A stretch of DNA of 64,000 nucleotides from Sporocytophaga myxococcoides (GCF_000775915.1 NZ_BBLT01000009.1:186001-250000), one strand, 5' to 3'; positions 8,529-18,297 are shown, numbered from the stretch's first letter. Notes: a model not told the origin generated them from the letters alone. Translations and numbers: made by a program.

Positions 8529-9131
8529 TTAACCTTCCTTGTTTTTCTTTTCCTTTCTAATCCTTATTAAAAGTGGCAGAACAAAGAGTAAAACAATGCC
8601 AAGGAGAATGACTTCAAGGTAGCTTTTCAAAAAAGGGAAAGTTTTACCCAGATAAAAACCAATCAGAAGAATTGAGTTTACATACAGTGTACAACCAATG
8701 GCCGTCAGGGAAAAAAAGCGCATGTAAGGCTGATCTATAGCGCCATTCATTAAAGGATTGACTGTTCTGATAATTGGAAAAAAGCGGCCCAGTATAATTG
8801 CGACCGGACCATGTTTTCTGTAGAATGCTTTAGCTCTTTCCAGGTAACTCCTTTTAAAAATAAAACTGTCTTCTCTGTTAAACAGATGCCTTCTGGTTTT
8901 CATCCCAATTGTATACCCTGTGAGATCTCCCGCAATGGAGGCCAATGTCAGAGTGATCATTAAAAGAGGCAGAGGCACATTAAGTACCTCAGTTCCGGAT
9001 AAAAGGCCAGCTGTAAATAGAAGAGTTTCACCACCGGGGATTAATATGCCAATGAGCAAACCAGTCTCTATAAACACGAGTGCAAGAAGAATGGCAAATC
9101 CTCCAAATTCAATTATTGATTCAGGCCCCAA
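8529..9131 (-). CDS. DedA family (VTT/SNARE-associated domain) membrane protein
   Basis: A 200-aa polytopic membrane protein. The N-terminal half has FAILLALVFIETGLLIGILIPGGE (DedA E-x-G-x-x-x-P-x-x-P-G-E-like). After a loop, YRKHGPVAIILGRFFPIIRTVNPLMNGA carries the conserved G-R-F-x-P-x-x-R-T motif. Hydrophobic helices and a basic tail (RIRKEKKN) follow. Family members are thought to flip lipids such as undecaprenyl phosphate or phosphatidylethanolamine and to support proton-motive-force homeostasis; the substrate here is not defined. Confidence 0.9.
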   Translation of the reverse strand: MGPESIIEFGGFAILLALVFIETGLLIGILIPGGETLLFTAGLLSGTEVLNVPLPLLMITLTLASIAGDLTGYTIGMKTRRHLFNREDSFIFKRSYLERAKAFYRKHGPVAIILGRFFPIIRTVNPLMNGAIDQPYMRFFSLTAIGCTLYVNSILLIGFYLGKTFPFLKSYLEVILLGIVLLFVLPLLIRIRKEKKNKEG

Positions 9132-9218
9132 ATTCTAAAAATTTATATGCAATACCCCTCTTGTAATTAACAATGGAGTGTCTGGTTAGTTAATATGTAA
9201 ATAATCCAAAACAAAGAA

Positions 9219-9314
9219 ATGGGAACAATAATAAGAACAATTGTTATAATTGCCTTAATTGGAGTATTGATTATCTTCCTTGCAGTGGCCGGTATTCTGG
9301 ATGCAATCTTTTAA
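9219..9314 (+). CDS. Small single-pass membrane peptide, 31 aa
   Basis: An ATG-started 31-codon frame encodes GTIIRTIVIIALIGVLIIFLAVAGILDAIF: one hydrophobic helix with an N-terminal Arg and a C-terminal acidic turn. It lies alone between two minus-strand genes and ends four bases before the TerB-like gene's stop. Its composition is much more membrane-like than random AT-rich sequence, but it is short and has no recognised family, so it is only a candidate. Confidence 0.4.
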   Translation: MGTIIRTIVIIALIGVLIIFLAVAGILDAIF

Positions 9315-9318
9315 ACAA

Positions 9319-9693
9319 CTAAAAGCGTTGCACATCCTTTTTAAACCTGGAAATAATAGATCTCTCTTCAACTGAAGTTTCATTAAAAGCTTCTGCTACC
9401 CTTTCCATGAAACTAATGCATTTTGATTTCATACTTTGGGTAAAATCAAAATGAAACCTGTTTGCTTCCAGAGTATCTAAAGCATAATTGTAAGCTTCTT
9501 CCAAAGGTATATTAGCCTTCTCCAACTTATTGAACATTTGATCAATCCATTCAATATCACCGTCTCCCAGCTGAAATTCCTTTTGTGCTAAGTTTTTAAT
9601 CGTTTCTTTTTCCTCTGATTGAATTGCACCATCAGCCTTTGCAATTGAGTAGGCCAGGCTTCCCATTGCGATGTGAATATTTTGTGTTGACAT
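9319..9693 (-). CDS. TerB-like (tellurite-resistance fold) protein
   Basis: A 124-aa all-helical acidic protein. Near the start, MGSLAYSIAKADGAIQSEEKETIKNLAQ matches the TerB/DjlA N-terminal pattern (A-x-x-x-A-x-A-D-G-x-I-x-x-E-E). The remainder is helix-rich with EANRFHFDFTQSMKSKCISFMERVAEA. TerB folds bind divalent metals through acidic residues and take part in stress modules; nothing nearby identifies a partner. It is a single-gene unit facing the bidirectional terminator at 9794-9823. Confidence 0.7.
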   Translation of the reverse strand: MSTQNIHIAMGSLAYSIAKADGAIQSEEKETIKNLAQKEFQLGDGDIEWIDQMFNKLEKANIPLEEAYNYALDTLEANRFHFDFTQSMKSKCISFMERVAEAFNETSVEERSIISRFKKDVQRF

Positions 9694-9793
9694 ATAACTA
9701 GTTTTTGGGCCTTATATTAATTACTATATTAATCTGTTTTACTCTTGATTTGTTACATTTTTTCTTGAAATTCTACAGAAAATTACACACAAA

Positions 9794-9823
9794 AAAGGTG
9801 CCTGAATTTCTTCAGGCACCTTT
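9794..9823 (-). terminator. Rho-independent terminator after the TPR gene
   Basis: AAAGGTGCCTGAA (9794-9806) pairs perfectly with TTCAGGCACCTTT (9811-9823) around a four-base loop. Read on the minus strand it follows the TPR gene by about 25 bases and ends in a T-run (the A-run at 9791-9796 on the plus strand). Confidence 0.85.
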
Positions 9824-9848
9824 AAAATTATATATATTATCAACTCTG

Positions 9849-11408
9849 TTATTTTTTTCCGAGAGCTTGTTTCGCCAATTTATTTTCAGGATCTAATTCC
9901 AACACTTTCGTCCAGTATTCATTGGATTTGGCTTTATCCTTGTTCACTGAATAGTAATAAGCCAGATACGCATAGGAATCAGTAATTTCTTTTTTATTTT
10001 TCTGAACATCTTCCTGAGTCAGTTCGATCACTTTTTCATAGTAAGGTTTGGCTTTTCCTTTGTCAGGTGCAGTATCTGCTGAATAATTGGCTCTGGCTCT
10101 CCAAAGATATCCTGTAGGAGATGCTGGAATCATTTCAACTATTTTAACAAAAGCAGAATCTGCAGCTGAATAGTTTTTGTCATAGTAATAAGATTTTCCA
10201 AGATTCAGGTAATCCTGTGCTGTTGGGGTGATTTTTGTAATTCTGGCTTCAAACATTTCTGCTGCCTTTCCATATTGCTTATTTGTAAAATACATCCCTG
10301 CAACTTCACTGATCAATTCAATTTTAGATGAGTCTTTTTCAACTGCTTTTATATAATTGATTATAGCTAATGAGTCATTGCCTGATTTTGAATAAATCTT
10401 ACCCATATATTCATAATCAGTTCCTATAACCAGTTTGTCATTTGTTTTTTTCCAATATTCATTCATAGATTCTAAGCCTTTTGAAACATCACCTGTTTCA
10501 TAATAACTGTATCCCAGAAGTCTGTAAAGTATTGGATTGGGGTAATCTTTTTTCTTTAGATTTTCAAATATATTTAAGGCATCTTTATAGTTTTCATTCA
10601 GGAAAAGGAAAGACGCATATCGAAAATCATTATCTGCATTTTTGTCTGTGTTTTCTACATAAACCTTATAGCTTGCAATGGCCTTTTGATATTGTTTGGC
10701 ACGATAGTACAAGTCTCCGATCTGACGGTGAAACAGCACATAATCAGGATTTTTCTCAAGACCTTCATTATAATACTTTAACCCTTCATTATAATTTCTT
10801 GCCTTATTGTAAATATTACCCATCTTCAGATATGCCATAGGATAGCCAGGTTTGGCATTCAAAGCTTTCTTAAAATTTTCGATTGCTTTGGAACCATCAT
10901 TTTTTGCAAGATAAGCATCCCCCATTAATGAATAGTAATATGGATTTTTATCATCCTTGCTTATTGCAGTTTGAAGCAAACCAATAGCTTTATCTGGATT
11001 TCTGTATTTTGGAGAATTGATATAAAACTCAGCAATGCCAGCCAATACTTTAGGGTCTTTTGATTTTGAAAGTACAAGGGCTTTTTCAAAATAGTTTTCC
11101 CCGGATTTATCATTTCCCTCATAAACAGATTTGCCAAGTGCAACATAATAAAGGGGGCTTTCATTTTTTGCCAAAGCCTGCTCTGCAACTACCTTTGCCG
11201 AGTCTGCATTTCCTGTCTGAAAATAAACATCAGAAAGCAGGTAAGCAATTTCAGGGTTCTTCTGATCCTTTTTACTTAGCTCCACCAAAGTTTTTTTGGC
11301 TTTTTCATACTGTTCCAGTTCAATACTTCTGGTAGCATCCTGAACTGTCTGAGCATTCACCATCAATGTTTGCATTAATGCAAAACCAGCTAAAATACCA
11401 TTTCTCAT
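9849..11408 (-). CDS. Exported tetratricopeptide-repeat protein
   Basis: A 519-aa protein with a signal peptide (LAGFALMQTLMVNAQ). It is built almost wholly of TPR units; clear examples are PEIAYLLSDVYFQTGNADSA, PYYYSLMGDAYLAKNDGSKA, PMAYLKMGNIYNKARNYNEG and AQDYLNLGKSYYYDKNYSAA. TPR solenoids mediate protein contacts; here it would act in the periplasm. It lies 13 bases downstream of the PstS-like gene at the end of the Ton gene group, an arrangement I recall in other Bacteroidota, suggesting a role with energised outer-membrane transport (inference). Confidence 0.85.
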   Translation of the reverse strand: MRNGILAGFALMQTLMVNAQTVQDATRSIELEQYEKAKKTLVELSKKDQKNPEIAYLLSDVYFQTGNADSAKVVAEQALAKNESPLYYVALGKSVYEGNDKSGENYFEKALVLSKSKDPKVLAGIAEFYINSPKYRNPDKAIGLLQTAISKDDKNPYYYSLMGDAYLAKNDGSKAIENFKKALNAKPGYPMAYLKMGNIYNKARNYNEGLKYYNEGLEKNPDYVLFHRQIGDLYYRAKQYQKAIASYKVYVENTDKNADNDFRYASFLFLNENYKDALNIFENLKKKDYPNPILYRLLGYSYYETGDVSKGLESMNEYWKKTNDKLVIGTDYEYMGKIYSKSGNDSLAIINYIKAVEKDSSKIELISEVAGMYFTNKQYGKAAEMFEARITKITPTAQDYLNLGKSYYYDKNYSAADSAFVKIVEMIPASPTGYLWRARANYSADTAPDKGKAKPYYEKVIELTQEDVQKNKKEITDSYAYLAYYYSVNKDKAKSNEYWTKVLELDPENKLAKQALGKK

Positions 11409-11421
11409 TGCTAGTTAATTT

Positions 11422-12381
<960 letters not shown>

Positions 12382-12382
12382 T

Positions 12383-12571
12383 TTATTCTTCACGATCTTT
12401 AATAGCCCTGTATCCCCTGAACCCACCATAAAGGATAAGTAATGCACCCAGCCCTATATTCATCTGAGGACTTAACAACTGAATTGTTTGATGATAAACA
12501 ATGAAGTAAATGCCTATTCCCACATAGAAAAAGGACATTAATAATTTGAAATAAAAAAACGCGTTCTGCAC
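12383..12571 (-). CDS. Small two-helix membrane protein
   Basis: A 62-aa protein with two predicted membrane helices (LLMSFFYVGIGIYFIVYH and IGLGALLILYGGFRGYRAI) and a charged tail (KDREE). It sits between tonB and the PstS-like gene, its stop ending one base before the PstS start. No named family is recognised. The position within the Ton group and the tidy topology support a real gene. Confidence 0.7.
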   Translation of the reverse strand: MQNAFFYFKLLMSFFYVGIGIYFIVYHQTIQLLSPQMNIGLGALLILYGGFRGYRAIKDREE

Positions 12572-12619
12572 TACCTTATTGACTTTTAAACTTTAACTAT
12601 TTTTCTTATAAAAAGATAA

Positions 12620-12660
12620 TCCTTAATCAGACCTAAAGGGAAGCAAAATCTGATTAAGGA
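12620..12660 (-). terminator. Hairpin downstream of tonB
   Basis: TCCTTAATCAGA (12620-12631) and TCTGATTAAGGA (12649-12660) are perfect 12-base inverted repeats around a 17-base loop. Read on the minus strand it comes 21 bases after the tonB stop and is followed by ATTATCTTTTTA, so it is a likely terminator or attenuator between tonB and the small membrane gene. Confidence 0.7.
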
Positions 12661-12681
12661 AATTTTGACAAGATTAATATT

Positions 12682-13512
12682 TTAATCCGGTAATTTAAAA
12701 TGGATTGGTAAAACCTTTTTGATTCTCACAGGGACACCATTCTGCTTACCAGGAGTCCAAACCATCTTTTTAGTTACACGCTCTGCTTCTTCATCACAGC
12801 CATAACCTATACCTCTGATAGCCTTAACATCCGTAACAGTGCCATCAGTATTGATAACAAATTGGACGAATACCTTACCTTCAATACCATTATTCTGAGC
12901 TTTTGTAGGATATACTACGTTTTTTCTAAAAAACTCCTCCATGTTGCCTTTAAACTCTGGCATTTCAGGAACATATAATAGCGGTTCATTAGATGGAGCA
13001 GCCTCAACGATAGCATTGCCAGAGCCATTACCATCAGAAATCACATCATTCAGGTTGGCATCTCCATCCTGATCTACAGGACCAGGATTTACAATATCAT
13101 CGTTTTTGGGAGGATCTTTAACTACCTGCTCATCTTTGGTTACCTCAGGCTCAAGAAATTCACTCATTGCAACTTTTGGGGGCTCCTCTGCAGGAGGCGG
13201 AGGTTCAACAGGAATTTCTTCTTCAGGTTTCTCATCCTTGACCTCCATCAATTCAAGATCAACTTCTTGTACTATTTCTTCTTGCTCCGCAGGCTTATAT
13301 TTATTATAGATAAGAGGAGATACCAAACCTACAAAAAACACCACGGCTGAAATTACAACAGCAACAGTAACATAACGTCCATACTCCTTTCTTATAATAA
13401 AAGCACCGTATTCCTTGTTTCTGTTTTCAAAAACAATGTCATTAAGGGTGGCCTGGGAATTTATTTCTGTTTTCTTAACCGAAATCGTTTCCGTTTCTTC
13501 CAGGATGCTCAT
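12682..13512 (-). CDS. tonB: TonB energy-transducing protein
   Basis: A 276-aa protein. The N-terminal cytoplasmic part has the Bacteroidota-specific ENRNKEYGAFIIRKEYGRY motif, followed by one transmembrane helix (VAVVISAVVFFVGLVSPLI, about 50-68). A Glu/Pro-rich periplasmic linker contains IPVEPPPPAEEPPK. The TonB C-terminal domain covers about 185-276 (VYPTKAQNNGIEGKVFVQFVINTDGTV, ending PIHFKLPD). It passes proton-motive energy from ExbB/ExbD to outer-membrane receptors. It is cotranscribed with exbB, exbD and exbD directly upstream. Confidence 0.95.
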   Translation of the reverse strand: MSILEETETISVKKTEINSQATLNDIVFENRNKEYGAFIIRKEYGRYVTVAVVISAVVFFVGLVSPLIYNKYKPAEQEEIVQEVDLELMEVKDEKPEEEIPVEPPPPAEEPPKVAMSEFLEPEVTKDEQVVKDPPKNDDIVNPGPVDQDGDANLNDVISDGNGSGNAIVEAAPSNEPLLYVPEMPEFKGNMEEFFRKNVVYPTKAQNNGIEGKVFVQFVINTDGTVTDVKAIRGIGYGCDEEAERVTKKMVWTPGKQNGVPVRIKKVLPIHFKLPD

Positions 13513-13545
13513 AATTCTTATTTTAGATGTTTATTCCGGATAAAA

Positions 13546-14055
13546 CTAACTACCCTGAACTGTTTTGGTTAATTCAATATCCTTCGGAGAGATTTTACCA
13601 ATTGCATAGTATTTTACTCCTGTGATATGGATTTCATCAAGAATGTCTACCATGTTTTTGTATTTGGAAGTATCCATCGCCTTAATTACTACTTTAAATT
13701 CCGGTATTGACTTGTTTTTCTGTAGTAATACTTTTCGTATTCCCTGATCCGAGAAATCCGTTGATTCTACTTGCGGATTAGTCAGCCCCATGAAATAAAA
13801 GACTTTGTTTTCTTCTCCCAATACCAGTGTCATTGTTTCGGATTCCTTATAATTGGTCTTTTTATTATCCTCCGTTTTCACTGGCATCTTTACCTCCATA
13901 ATCTTCGGTTTATTGAAGGTAGTCGTAAGCATAAAGAATGTAATAAGTAAGAAAGCAAGATCCACCATAGGTGTCATGTCTATTTTTGTAGAAATCTTCT
14001 TACTCCTTTTTTTACCACCCTTACCACCACCCCCGCCGGTATTTACTTCTGCCAT
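13546..14055 (-). CDS. exbD: ExbD-type biopolymer transport protein (second copy)
   Basis: A 169-aa ExbD/TolR family protein. A Gly/Lys-rich cytoplasmic start (TGGGGGKGGKKRSKKI) precedes TKIDMTPMVDLAFLLITFFMLTT, the single membrane helix with the conserved proton-path Asp (V-D-L-A-F). The periplasmic domain follows. It is one of two adjacent, diverged ExbD genes in the Ton operon; two ExbDs are usual in Bacteroidota. Confidence 0.94.
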   Translation of the reverse strand: MAEVNTGGGGGKGGKKRSKKISTKIDMTPMVDLAFLLITFFMLTTTFNKPKIMEVKMPVKTEDNKKTNYKESETMTLVLGEENKVFYFMGLTNPQVESTDFSDQGIRKVLLQKNKSIPEFKVVIKAMDTSKYKNMVDILDEIHITGVKYYAIGKISPKDIELTKTVQGS

Positions 14056-14113
14056 TTTAGGTTAGATTTTTATAGTACTAACTAATTTTAATTAATTGCT
14101 TTGGAGTAACGAA

Positions 14114-14704
14114 CTACTGGGGTTTTGCCTCCATTGTAGTGATCAATTTGATTTTATTGATATTAAGGTCTTGTAGAATAGCAATAACCCTTGATATCAC
14201 TTTGTAGTCAGTTTCTTTATCACCTTTCACAGCGACTTTCAGCTGTTTGTCAGCTCTGGCAGAATATAGAATCCAGTCTCTTAACTGATTATTGCTAGAG
14301 TCTATCGGAATGCCTGGTTGTTTCATTTCTGCTTCTTTTGAGCCCAACACCTTTTTAAGTTCGCTCACAGGTGATCCGAATGAAGACATCAAGATAAATT
14401 TCTTCTCTTCAGCAGGAGTAAATGTTACCCCATATTTAGAAGAGATGTTTTTTAAAACTTCTCTTTTAGCCTCCTGACCGTCCAAACCATAAAATACTCT
14501 TCCTTCTTTCCCTATAGAAATCGTCAGGATGTTGGCATCCGGAAGAATGCTTTCAGAAATTGAAGATGGCATATCTACAGCGATAGGCTCTTCCGGTTTG
14601 AACTTGGTTGTGAGCATGAAAAAGGTCAACAGCAGGAAGGCCATGTCACACATGGCTGTCATGTCCAGTGAAATGCTTTTTCTAGGAATTTTTACTTTTG
14701 GCAT
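14114..14704 (-). CDS. exbD: ExbD-type biopolymer transport protein (first copy)
   Basis: A 196-aa ExbD/TolR family protein with KSISLDMTAMCDMAFLLLTFFMLTT, the membrane helix carrying the conserved Asp (here C-D-M-A-F). The periplasmic part is longer than in the second copy and includes DKQLKVAVKGDKETDYKVIS and LNINKIKLITTMEA, the usual ExbD C-terminal fold. It follows the exbB gene by 18 bases and should form the ExbB-ExbD proton channel, perhaps as a mixed complex with the neighbouring copy. Confidence 0.94.
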   Translation of the reverse strand: MPKVKIPRKSISLDMTAMCDMAFLLLTFFMLTTKFKPEEPIAVDMPSSISESILPDANILTISIGKEGRVFYGLDGQEAKREVLKNISSKYGVTFTPAEEKKFILMSSFGSPVSELKKVLGSKEAEMKQPGIPIDSSNNQLRDWILYSARADKQLKVAVKGDKETDYKVISRVIAILQDLNINKIKLITTMEAKPQ

Positions 14705-14722
14705 GATTATCCTGCTTTATGA

Positions 14723-15532
14723 TTACTTAGTACCTGCTGAAAATGATTGAGTGATGCTGAATCCTATTTCGTCAATGTTATAAGTCAGATCATCAATTTT
14801 GCTTGTGAAGAAGTTGTATGCAATGATGGCTAAAGCTGAAGCTGCAATACCCAATGCAGTGTTGATAAGTGCTTCAGAGATACCGTTCGCAAGAGCAACT
14901 GCATCTGGAGAACCTGCAGTAGCAAGTGCTGCGAACGCTTTTATCATACCAATTACAGTTCCTAATAGACCAGTAAGAGTAGCAACGGATGCAAGAGTAG
15001 CTATAATTGTAAGGTTTTTCTCAAGCATTGGAAGTTCCAGTGAAGTAGCTTCTTCAAGCTCTTTCTGTATTGAAGCCAGTTTCTGATCTTTGCTCAGTCC
15101 AGCCTCTTTAGACAGACCTTCATATTTATAAAGAACAGACTTAACTACGTTTCCTACAGAACCTTTTTGTTTATCGCACTCTTCAATAGCAGCTCTGATA
15201 TCATTTGAAGAAAGATAACCTTTAATTTTTCTGATGAAAGAATTCACCGAACCACTGCCTGATGCTTTTGTTATAGTAATGATTCTTTCAATTGAAAAAA
15301 CAAGTACCATTAAATTGAATGACATTAGAATTGGTACAATCAAACCACCTTTATAAACTATACCAAGATAGTTCCCTTCTTTTGGATGGTTTGCAATATT
15401 ATCACCCTGAAAGTTAGCAGGATTACCCAACACTTTGAAATAAAGAATGAAACTGAAAAGAATTGCCAATACGATGGCTGCCACAGCGAACCAGGAATTA
15501 AATTTTCCCGTAGAAGAAGTTTGATTTTCCAT
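14723..15532 (-). CDS. exbB: ExbB/TolQ/MotA-type proton channel protein
   Basis: A 269-aa membrane protein. The first helix is WFAVAAIVLAILFSFILYF, the second IVPILMSFNLMVLVFSIERI, and the C-terminal helices lie in TIIATLASVATLTGLLGTVIGMIKAF and GISEALINTALGIAASALAIIAYN, the conserved MotA/TolQ/ExbB core. It powers TonB by proton flow across the inner membrane. It is the first gene of the exbB-exbD-exbD-tonB operon, with a TAnnTTTG promoter box about 45 bases upstream. Confidence 0.94.
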   Translation of the reverse strand: MENQTSSTGKFNSWFAVAAIVLAILFSFILYFKVLGNPANFQGDNIANHPKEGNYLGIVYKGGLIVPILMSFNLMVLVFSIERIITITKASGSGSVNSFIRKIKGYLSSNDIRAAIEECDKQKGSVGNVVKSVLYKYEGLSKEAGLSKDQKLASIQKELEEATSLELPMLEKNLTIIATLASVATLTGLLGTVIGMIKAFAALATAGSPDAVALANGISEALINTALGIAASALAIIAYNFFTSKIDDLTYNIDEIGFSITQSFSAGTK

Positions 15533-15576
15533 TTTGTTTTTAAATGACTATTGAACTCTGTTATTAAATCTGTTTA

Positions 15577-15584
15577 CAAAATTA
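15577..15584 (-). promoter_or_regulatory. Candidate -7 promoter box for the Ton operon
   Basis: On the minus strand this reads TAATTTTG, matching the Bacteroidota -7 consensus TAnnTTTG, 45 bases before the exbB start. I do not see a clear -33 TTTG at the ideal distance, so the call rests on the single box and its location. Confidence 0.4.
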
Positions 15585-15803
15585 TACTATACCTATAAAT
15601 TTAGACACCGAATAAATGTTAAGAAATTGTTAAAATAAAATTTTGTCAAAATCGGCCCATCACCCTATTACCCTATAGGAATAATAGACAAATATACCTT
15701 CTTTTTAAGAAAAAAAAAATCTGAGCTAAATTTTATGCTTATTTAATAACAATATTTTAAAACATTTATTTTTTGATAACACTAAAACCTACAAATTTAT
15801 TGC

Positions 15804-16694
15804 ATGAAAAATATAACAATTATCGGATCGGGTACTATGGGCAATGGAATAGCTCACGTTTTTGCTCAATTCGGATATGAAGTAAGCCTTTGTGATGTAT
15901 CTGCCGGAGCACTCGAAACCGGACTGAAAAACATTCAGCAAAATATTGAACGCCAAATTAAAAAAGAAATAATAAAACCCGAGCAGAAATCTGAAATTCT
16001 ATCAAAAATAAAAACATTTACTTTACTAAATGATGGAGTAAAAAATGCGGATCTGATTATTGAAGCTGCAACGGAAAATCAAGATGTTAAATTAAATTTA
16101 TTCCGGGAATTAGATTCTATAGCCCCACAATCCTCCATTCTGGCAACAAATACATCTTCTATTTCCATTACCAAAATTGCAGCTGTAACAAAACGACCTG
16201 ACAAAGTAATAGGGATGCACTTTATGAACCCTGTACCCGTCATGAAACTGGTTGAAGTCATTAATGGGTATTCAACGTCCAAACTGACGACCGAAACAAT
16301 TATGGAAATCTCAGTTAAGCTTGAAAAAATTCCTGTTGAAGTTAATGACTATCCGGGATTTGTGGCAAACAGAATCCTCATGCCTATGATTAATGAATCT
16401 ATTTTTAGTCTTTTCGAAGGAGTTGCCGGAGTAACGGAAATAGATACTGTTATGAAACTTGGAATGGCGCATCCAATGGGTCCATTGCAATTGGCTGATT
16501 TCATTGGATTAGATGTTTGCCTGGCTATTCTAAGAGTGCTGCATGACGGACTGGGAAATCCTAAATATGCTCCTTGTCCTCTTTTGGTAAATATGGTGGA
16601 AGCCGGGCATAAAGGTGTGAAGTCGGGCATAGGATTTTATGATTATAACAAGAGTGGAAAAGACAAATTGATTCCAGCTGAAAGATTTTTATAA
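15804..16694 (+). CDS. hbd: 3-hydroxybutyryl-CoA dehydrogenase
   Basis: A 296-aa enzyme. The N-terminal NAD-binding fold starts ITIIGSGTMGNGIAHVFAQFG (G-x-G-x-x-G). The signature HFMNPVPVMKLVEVI is at about residue 140, with catalytic His and Asn, and DYPGFVANRILMPMINE starts the C-terminal dimerisation domain. It interconverts 3-hydroxyacyl-CoA and 3-oxoacyl-CoA in fatty-acid or butanoate metabolism. Length and motifs are those of the short bacterial Hbd rather than the large FadB type. It stands alone, with its own terminator directly downstream. Confidence 0.93.
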   Translation: MKNITIIGSGTMGNGIAHVFAQFGYEVSLCDVSAGALETGLKNIQQNIERQIKKEIIKPEQKSEILSKIKTFTLLNDGVKNADLIIEAATENQDVKLNLFRELDSIAPQSSILATNTSSISITKIAAVTKRPDKVIGMHFMNPVPVMKLVEVINGYSTSKLTTETIMEISVKLEKIPVEVNDYPGFVANRILMPMINESIFSLFEGVAGVTEIDTVMKLGMAHPMGPLQLADFIGLDVCLAILRVLHDGLGNPKYAPCPLLVNMVEAGHKGVKSGIGFYDYNKSGKDKLIPAERFL

Positions 16695-16726
16695 AAATAC
16701 ACTATTATAATATATAGTGTATTTTT
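16693..16726 (+). terminator. Rho-independent terminator after hbd
   Basis: AAAAATACACTAT (16693-16705) pairs with ATAGTGTATTTTT (16714-16726) around an eight-base loop, directly overlapping the hbd stop codon and ending in five Ts. Confidence 0.8.
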
Positions 16727-16754
16727 ACCAGTCACCTCATTTCTCATAGAGAAT

Positions 16755-17012
16755 CTACGATTCCCAAAATTCCTGAATAGCCTTTTCAGAATATTCAAAA
16801 TCCCTCTTGCCAGATGGGATGTTTATGTTAAAATCTAAACATTCCTTATAACATTCATGATCTAATTTGAGAGGAAAACCTAAATCAATAGATTTGATAA
16901 AATTAATCAGGCCATAGATTTTTTGAATAGAATTAAATCATCTGGTAAAAAGCTGGAGTTTGCCAGGGCCTGCTTTTTGAACTTTAATCTCCTTAAAATG
17001 ATCCAATATTGA
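16755..17012 (-). pseudogene. Decayed gene fragment with internal stop
   Basis: Reading the minus strand from 17012 to the TAG at 16755-16757 gives 86 codons broken by one TGA at 16938-16940. The translation has protein-like composition on both sides of the stop (DHFKEIKVQKAGPGKLQLF before it; KIYGLINFIKSIDLGFPL and KRDFEYSEKAIQEFWES after it). There is no ATG. I do not recognise the family. The single in-frame stop in otherwise sensible sequence suggests the 3' end of a dead gene. Confidence 0.4.
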
Positions 17013-17384
17013 CTAATTATTATCAGTCTACTTCAACTAGAAATAATCCAAAATGGATAATAAAAACAATAACCTTCAATAGTTAATAGCACTCACAAAT
17101 AGTTAAAAAATGAGACAGAATAATGAAGGAAAAAATATCCCAAAATCATGAATGGAATTTTTACGACTAAATATGTTTTTTAATAATTCAAAGATTTTCA
17201 ATGCTGGTTTTAGAAGTATTACAGTAAAATTGATTGGTAATGGAATAAATCAAAATTTCTGAAAATTTTGATTTTTTCAGAATGTACATCTTGTAAATGA
17301 AACTACCAGTATATCTTATTGCAAAAAACTCATTTTAAACAAATTACCTTAACAAAGTTAAAGTAACTCATTAACACAAAACAT
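17013..17384. other. AT-rich intergenic sequence, nothing recognised
   Basis: No convincing reading frame, RNA gene or repeat is visible. The stretch is strongly AT-rich with scattered stops in every frame, and probably includes debris of the dead gene next to it. Confidence 0.5.
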
Positions 17385-17423
17385 AAAAAAGACCCTGAAA
17401 TCTCATTAATAAATTCCAGGGTC
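17385..17423 (-). terminator. Rho-independent terminator after dapD
   Basis: GACCCTGAAAT (17391-17401) and ATTCCAGGGTC (17413-17423) form a GC-rich stem with one mismatch. Read on the minus strand it follows dapD by about 25 bases and ends in a TTTTTT run (A-run at 17385-17390 on the plus strand). Confidence 0.8.
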
Positions 17424-17447
17424 CTGATTTACGATATTTGATAATTA

Positions 17448-18254
17448 TTAAACTGCTACATCATTTTCTCTTAATGCATCATTAAGAGATGTCTTAAGGT
17501 CTGTACTTGGTTTTCTTTTCCCAATAATCAATGCACAAGGAACCTGAAAGTCACCTGCAGGGAATTTTTTTGTGTAAGAACCTGGAATTACAACCGATCT
17601 TTCCGGCACAAACCCTTTATATTCAACAGGTTTATCCCCTGTCACATCAATCACTTTAGAACTACCTGTAAGACAAACATTTGCCCCTATAACCGCTTCT
17701 TTCCCAACACGTACACCTTCCACAATTATACATCTTGATCCGATAAATGCGCCATCCTCGATGATCACTGGAGCAGCCTGAACAGGTTCTAAAACACCAC
17801 CTATACCAACTCCACCACTCAAGTGAACATTTTTTCCAATCTGAGCACAGCTACCAACAGTTGCCCAAGTGTCGACCATTGTTCCTTCATCTACATAAGC
17901 GCCAATATTTACATAAGAAGGCATCATGATAACCCCTTTTGCCAGAAATGCTCCATATCTCGCAACAGCGTGAGGTACAACCCTTACTCCCAGTTTATCA
18001 TATCCTTTTTTAAGCTCCATTTTATCGTGAAACTCAAGTGGACCTACTTCTGTAACCTTCATTTTCTGAATCGGGAAATAAAGAATAACTGCTTTTTTAA
18101 TCCACTCATTTACCTGCCATCCATTTTCAGTTGGCTCTGCAACCCTTCTGATACCTTTATCCAGTTCTTCAATAATTGTCCTGATTGCAATTTGTACTTC
18201 CTGATCATTCAATATACTTCTGTCATTCCAGGCTCTTTCAATAATCTCTTTCAT
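17448..18254 (-). CDS. dapD: Tetrahydrodipicolinate N-succinyltransferase
   Basis: A 268-aa enzyme of the lysine/meso-diaminopimelate pathway. The helical N-terminus ends near GWQVNEWIKKAVILYFPI. The left-handed beta-helix of hexapeptide repeats covers about residues 100-230, with the DapD signature YVNIGAYVDEGTMVDTWATV and GSCAQIGKNVHLSGGVGIGG. It transfers succinyl from succinyl-CoA to tetrahydrodipicolinate. It is a single gene, divergent from the glycosyltransferase gene, with its own terminator. Confidence 0.96.
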   Translation of the reverse strand: MKEIIERAWNDRSILNDQEVQIAIRTIIEELDKGIRRVAEPTENGWQVNEWIKKAVILYFPIQKMKVTEVGPLEFHDKMELKKGYDKLGVRVVPHAVARYGAFLAKGVIMMPSYVNIGAYVDEGTMVDTWATVGSCAQIGKNVHLSGGVGIGGVLEPVQAAPVIIEDGAFIGSRCIIVEGVRVGKEAVIGANVCLTGSSKVIDVTGDKPVEYKGFVPERSVVIPGSYTKKFPAGDFQVPCALIIGKRKPSTDLKTSLNDALRENDVAV

Positions 18255-18297
18255 TTATAAAATGTATTAAAATATAAAAGTATTAATTTTAGTGTCA

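Noticed and set aside
10481-10840. 119-codon plus-strand frame inside the TPR gene
   Set aside because: His/Leu/Tyr-rich translation typical of the reverse of TPR codons; the TPR gene on the other strand is unambiguous.
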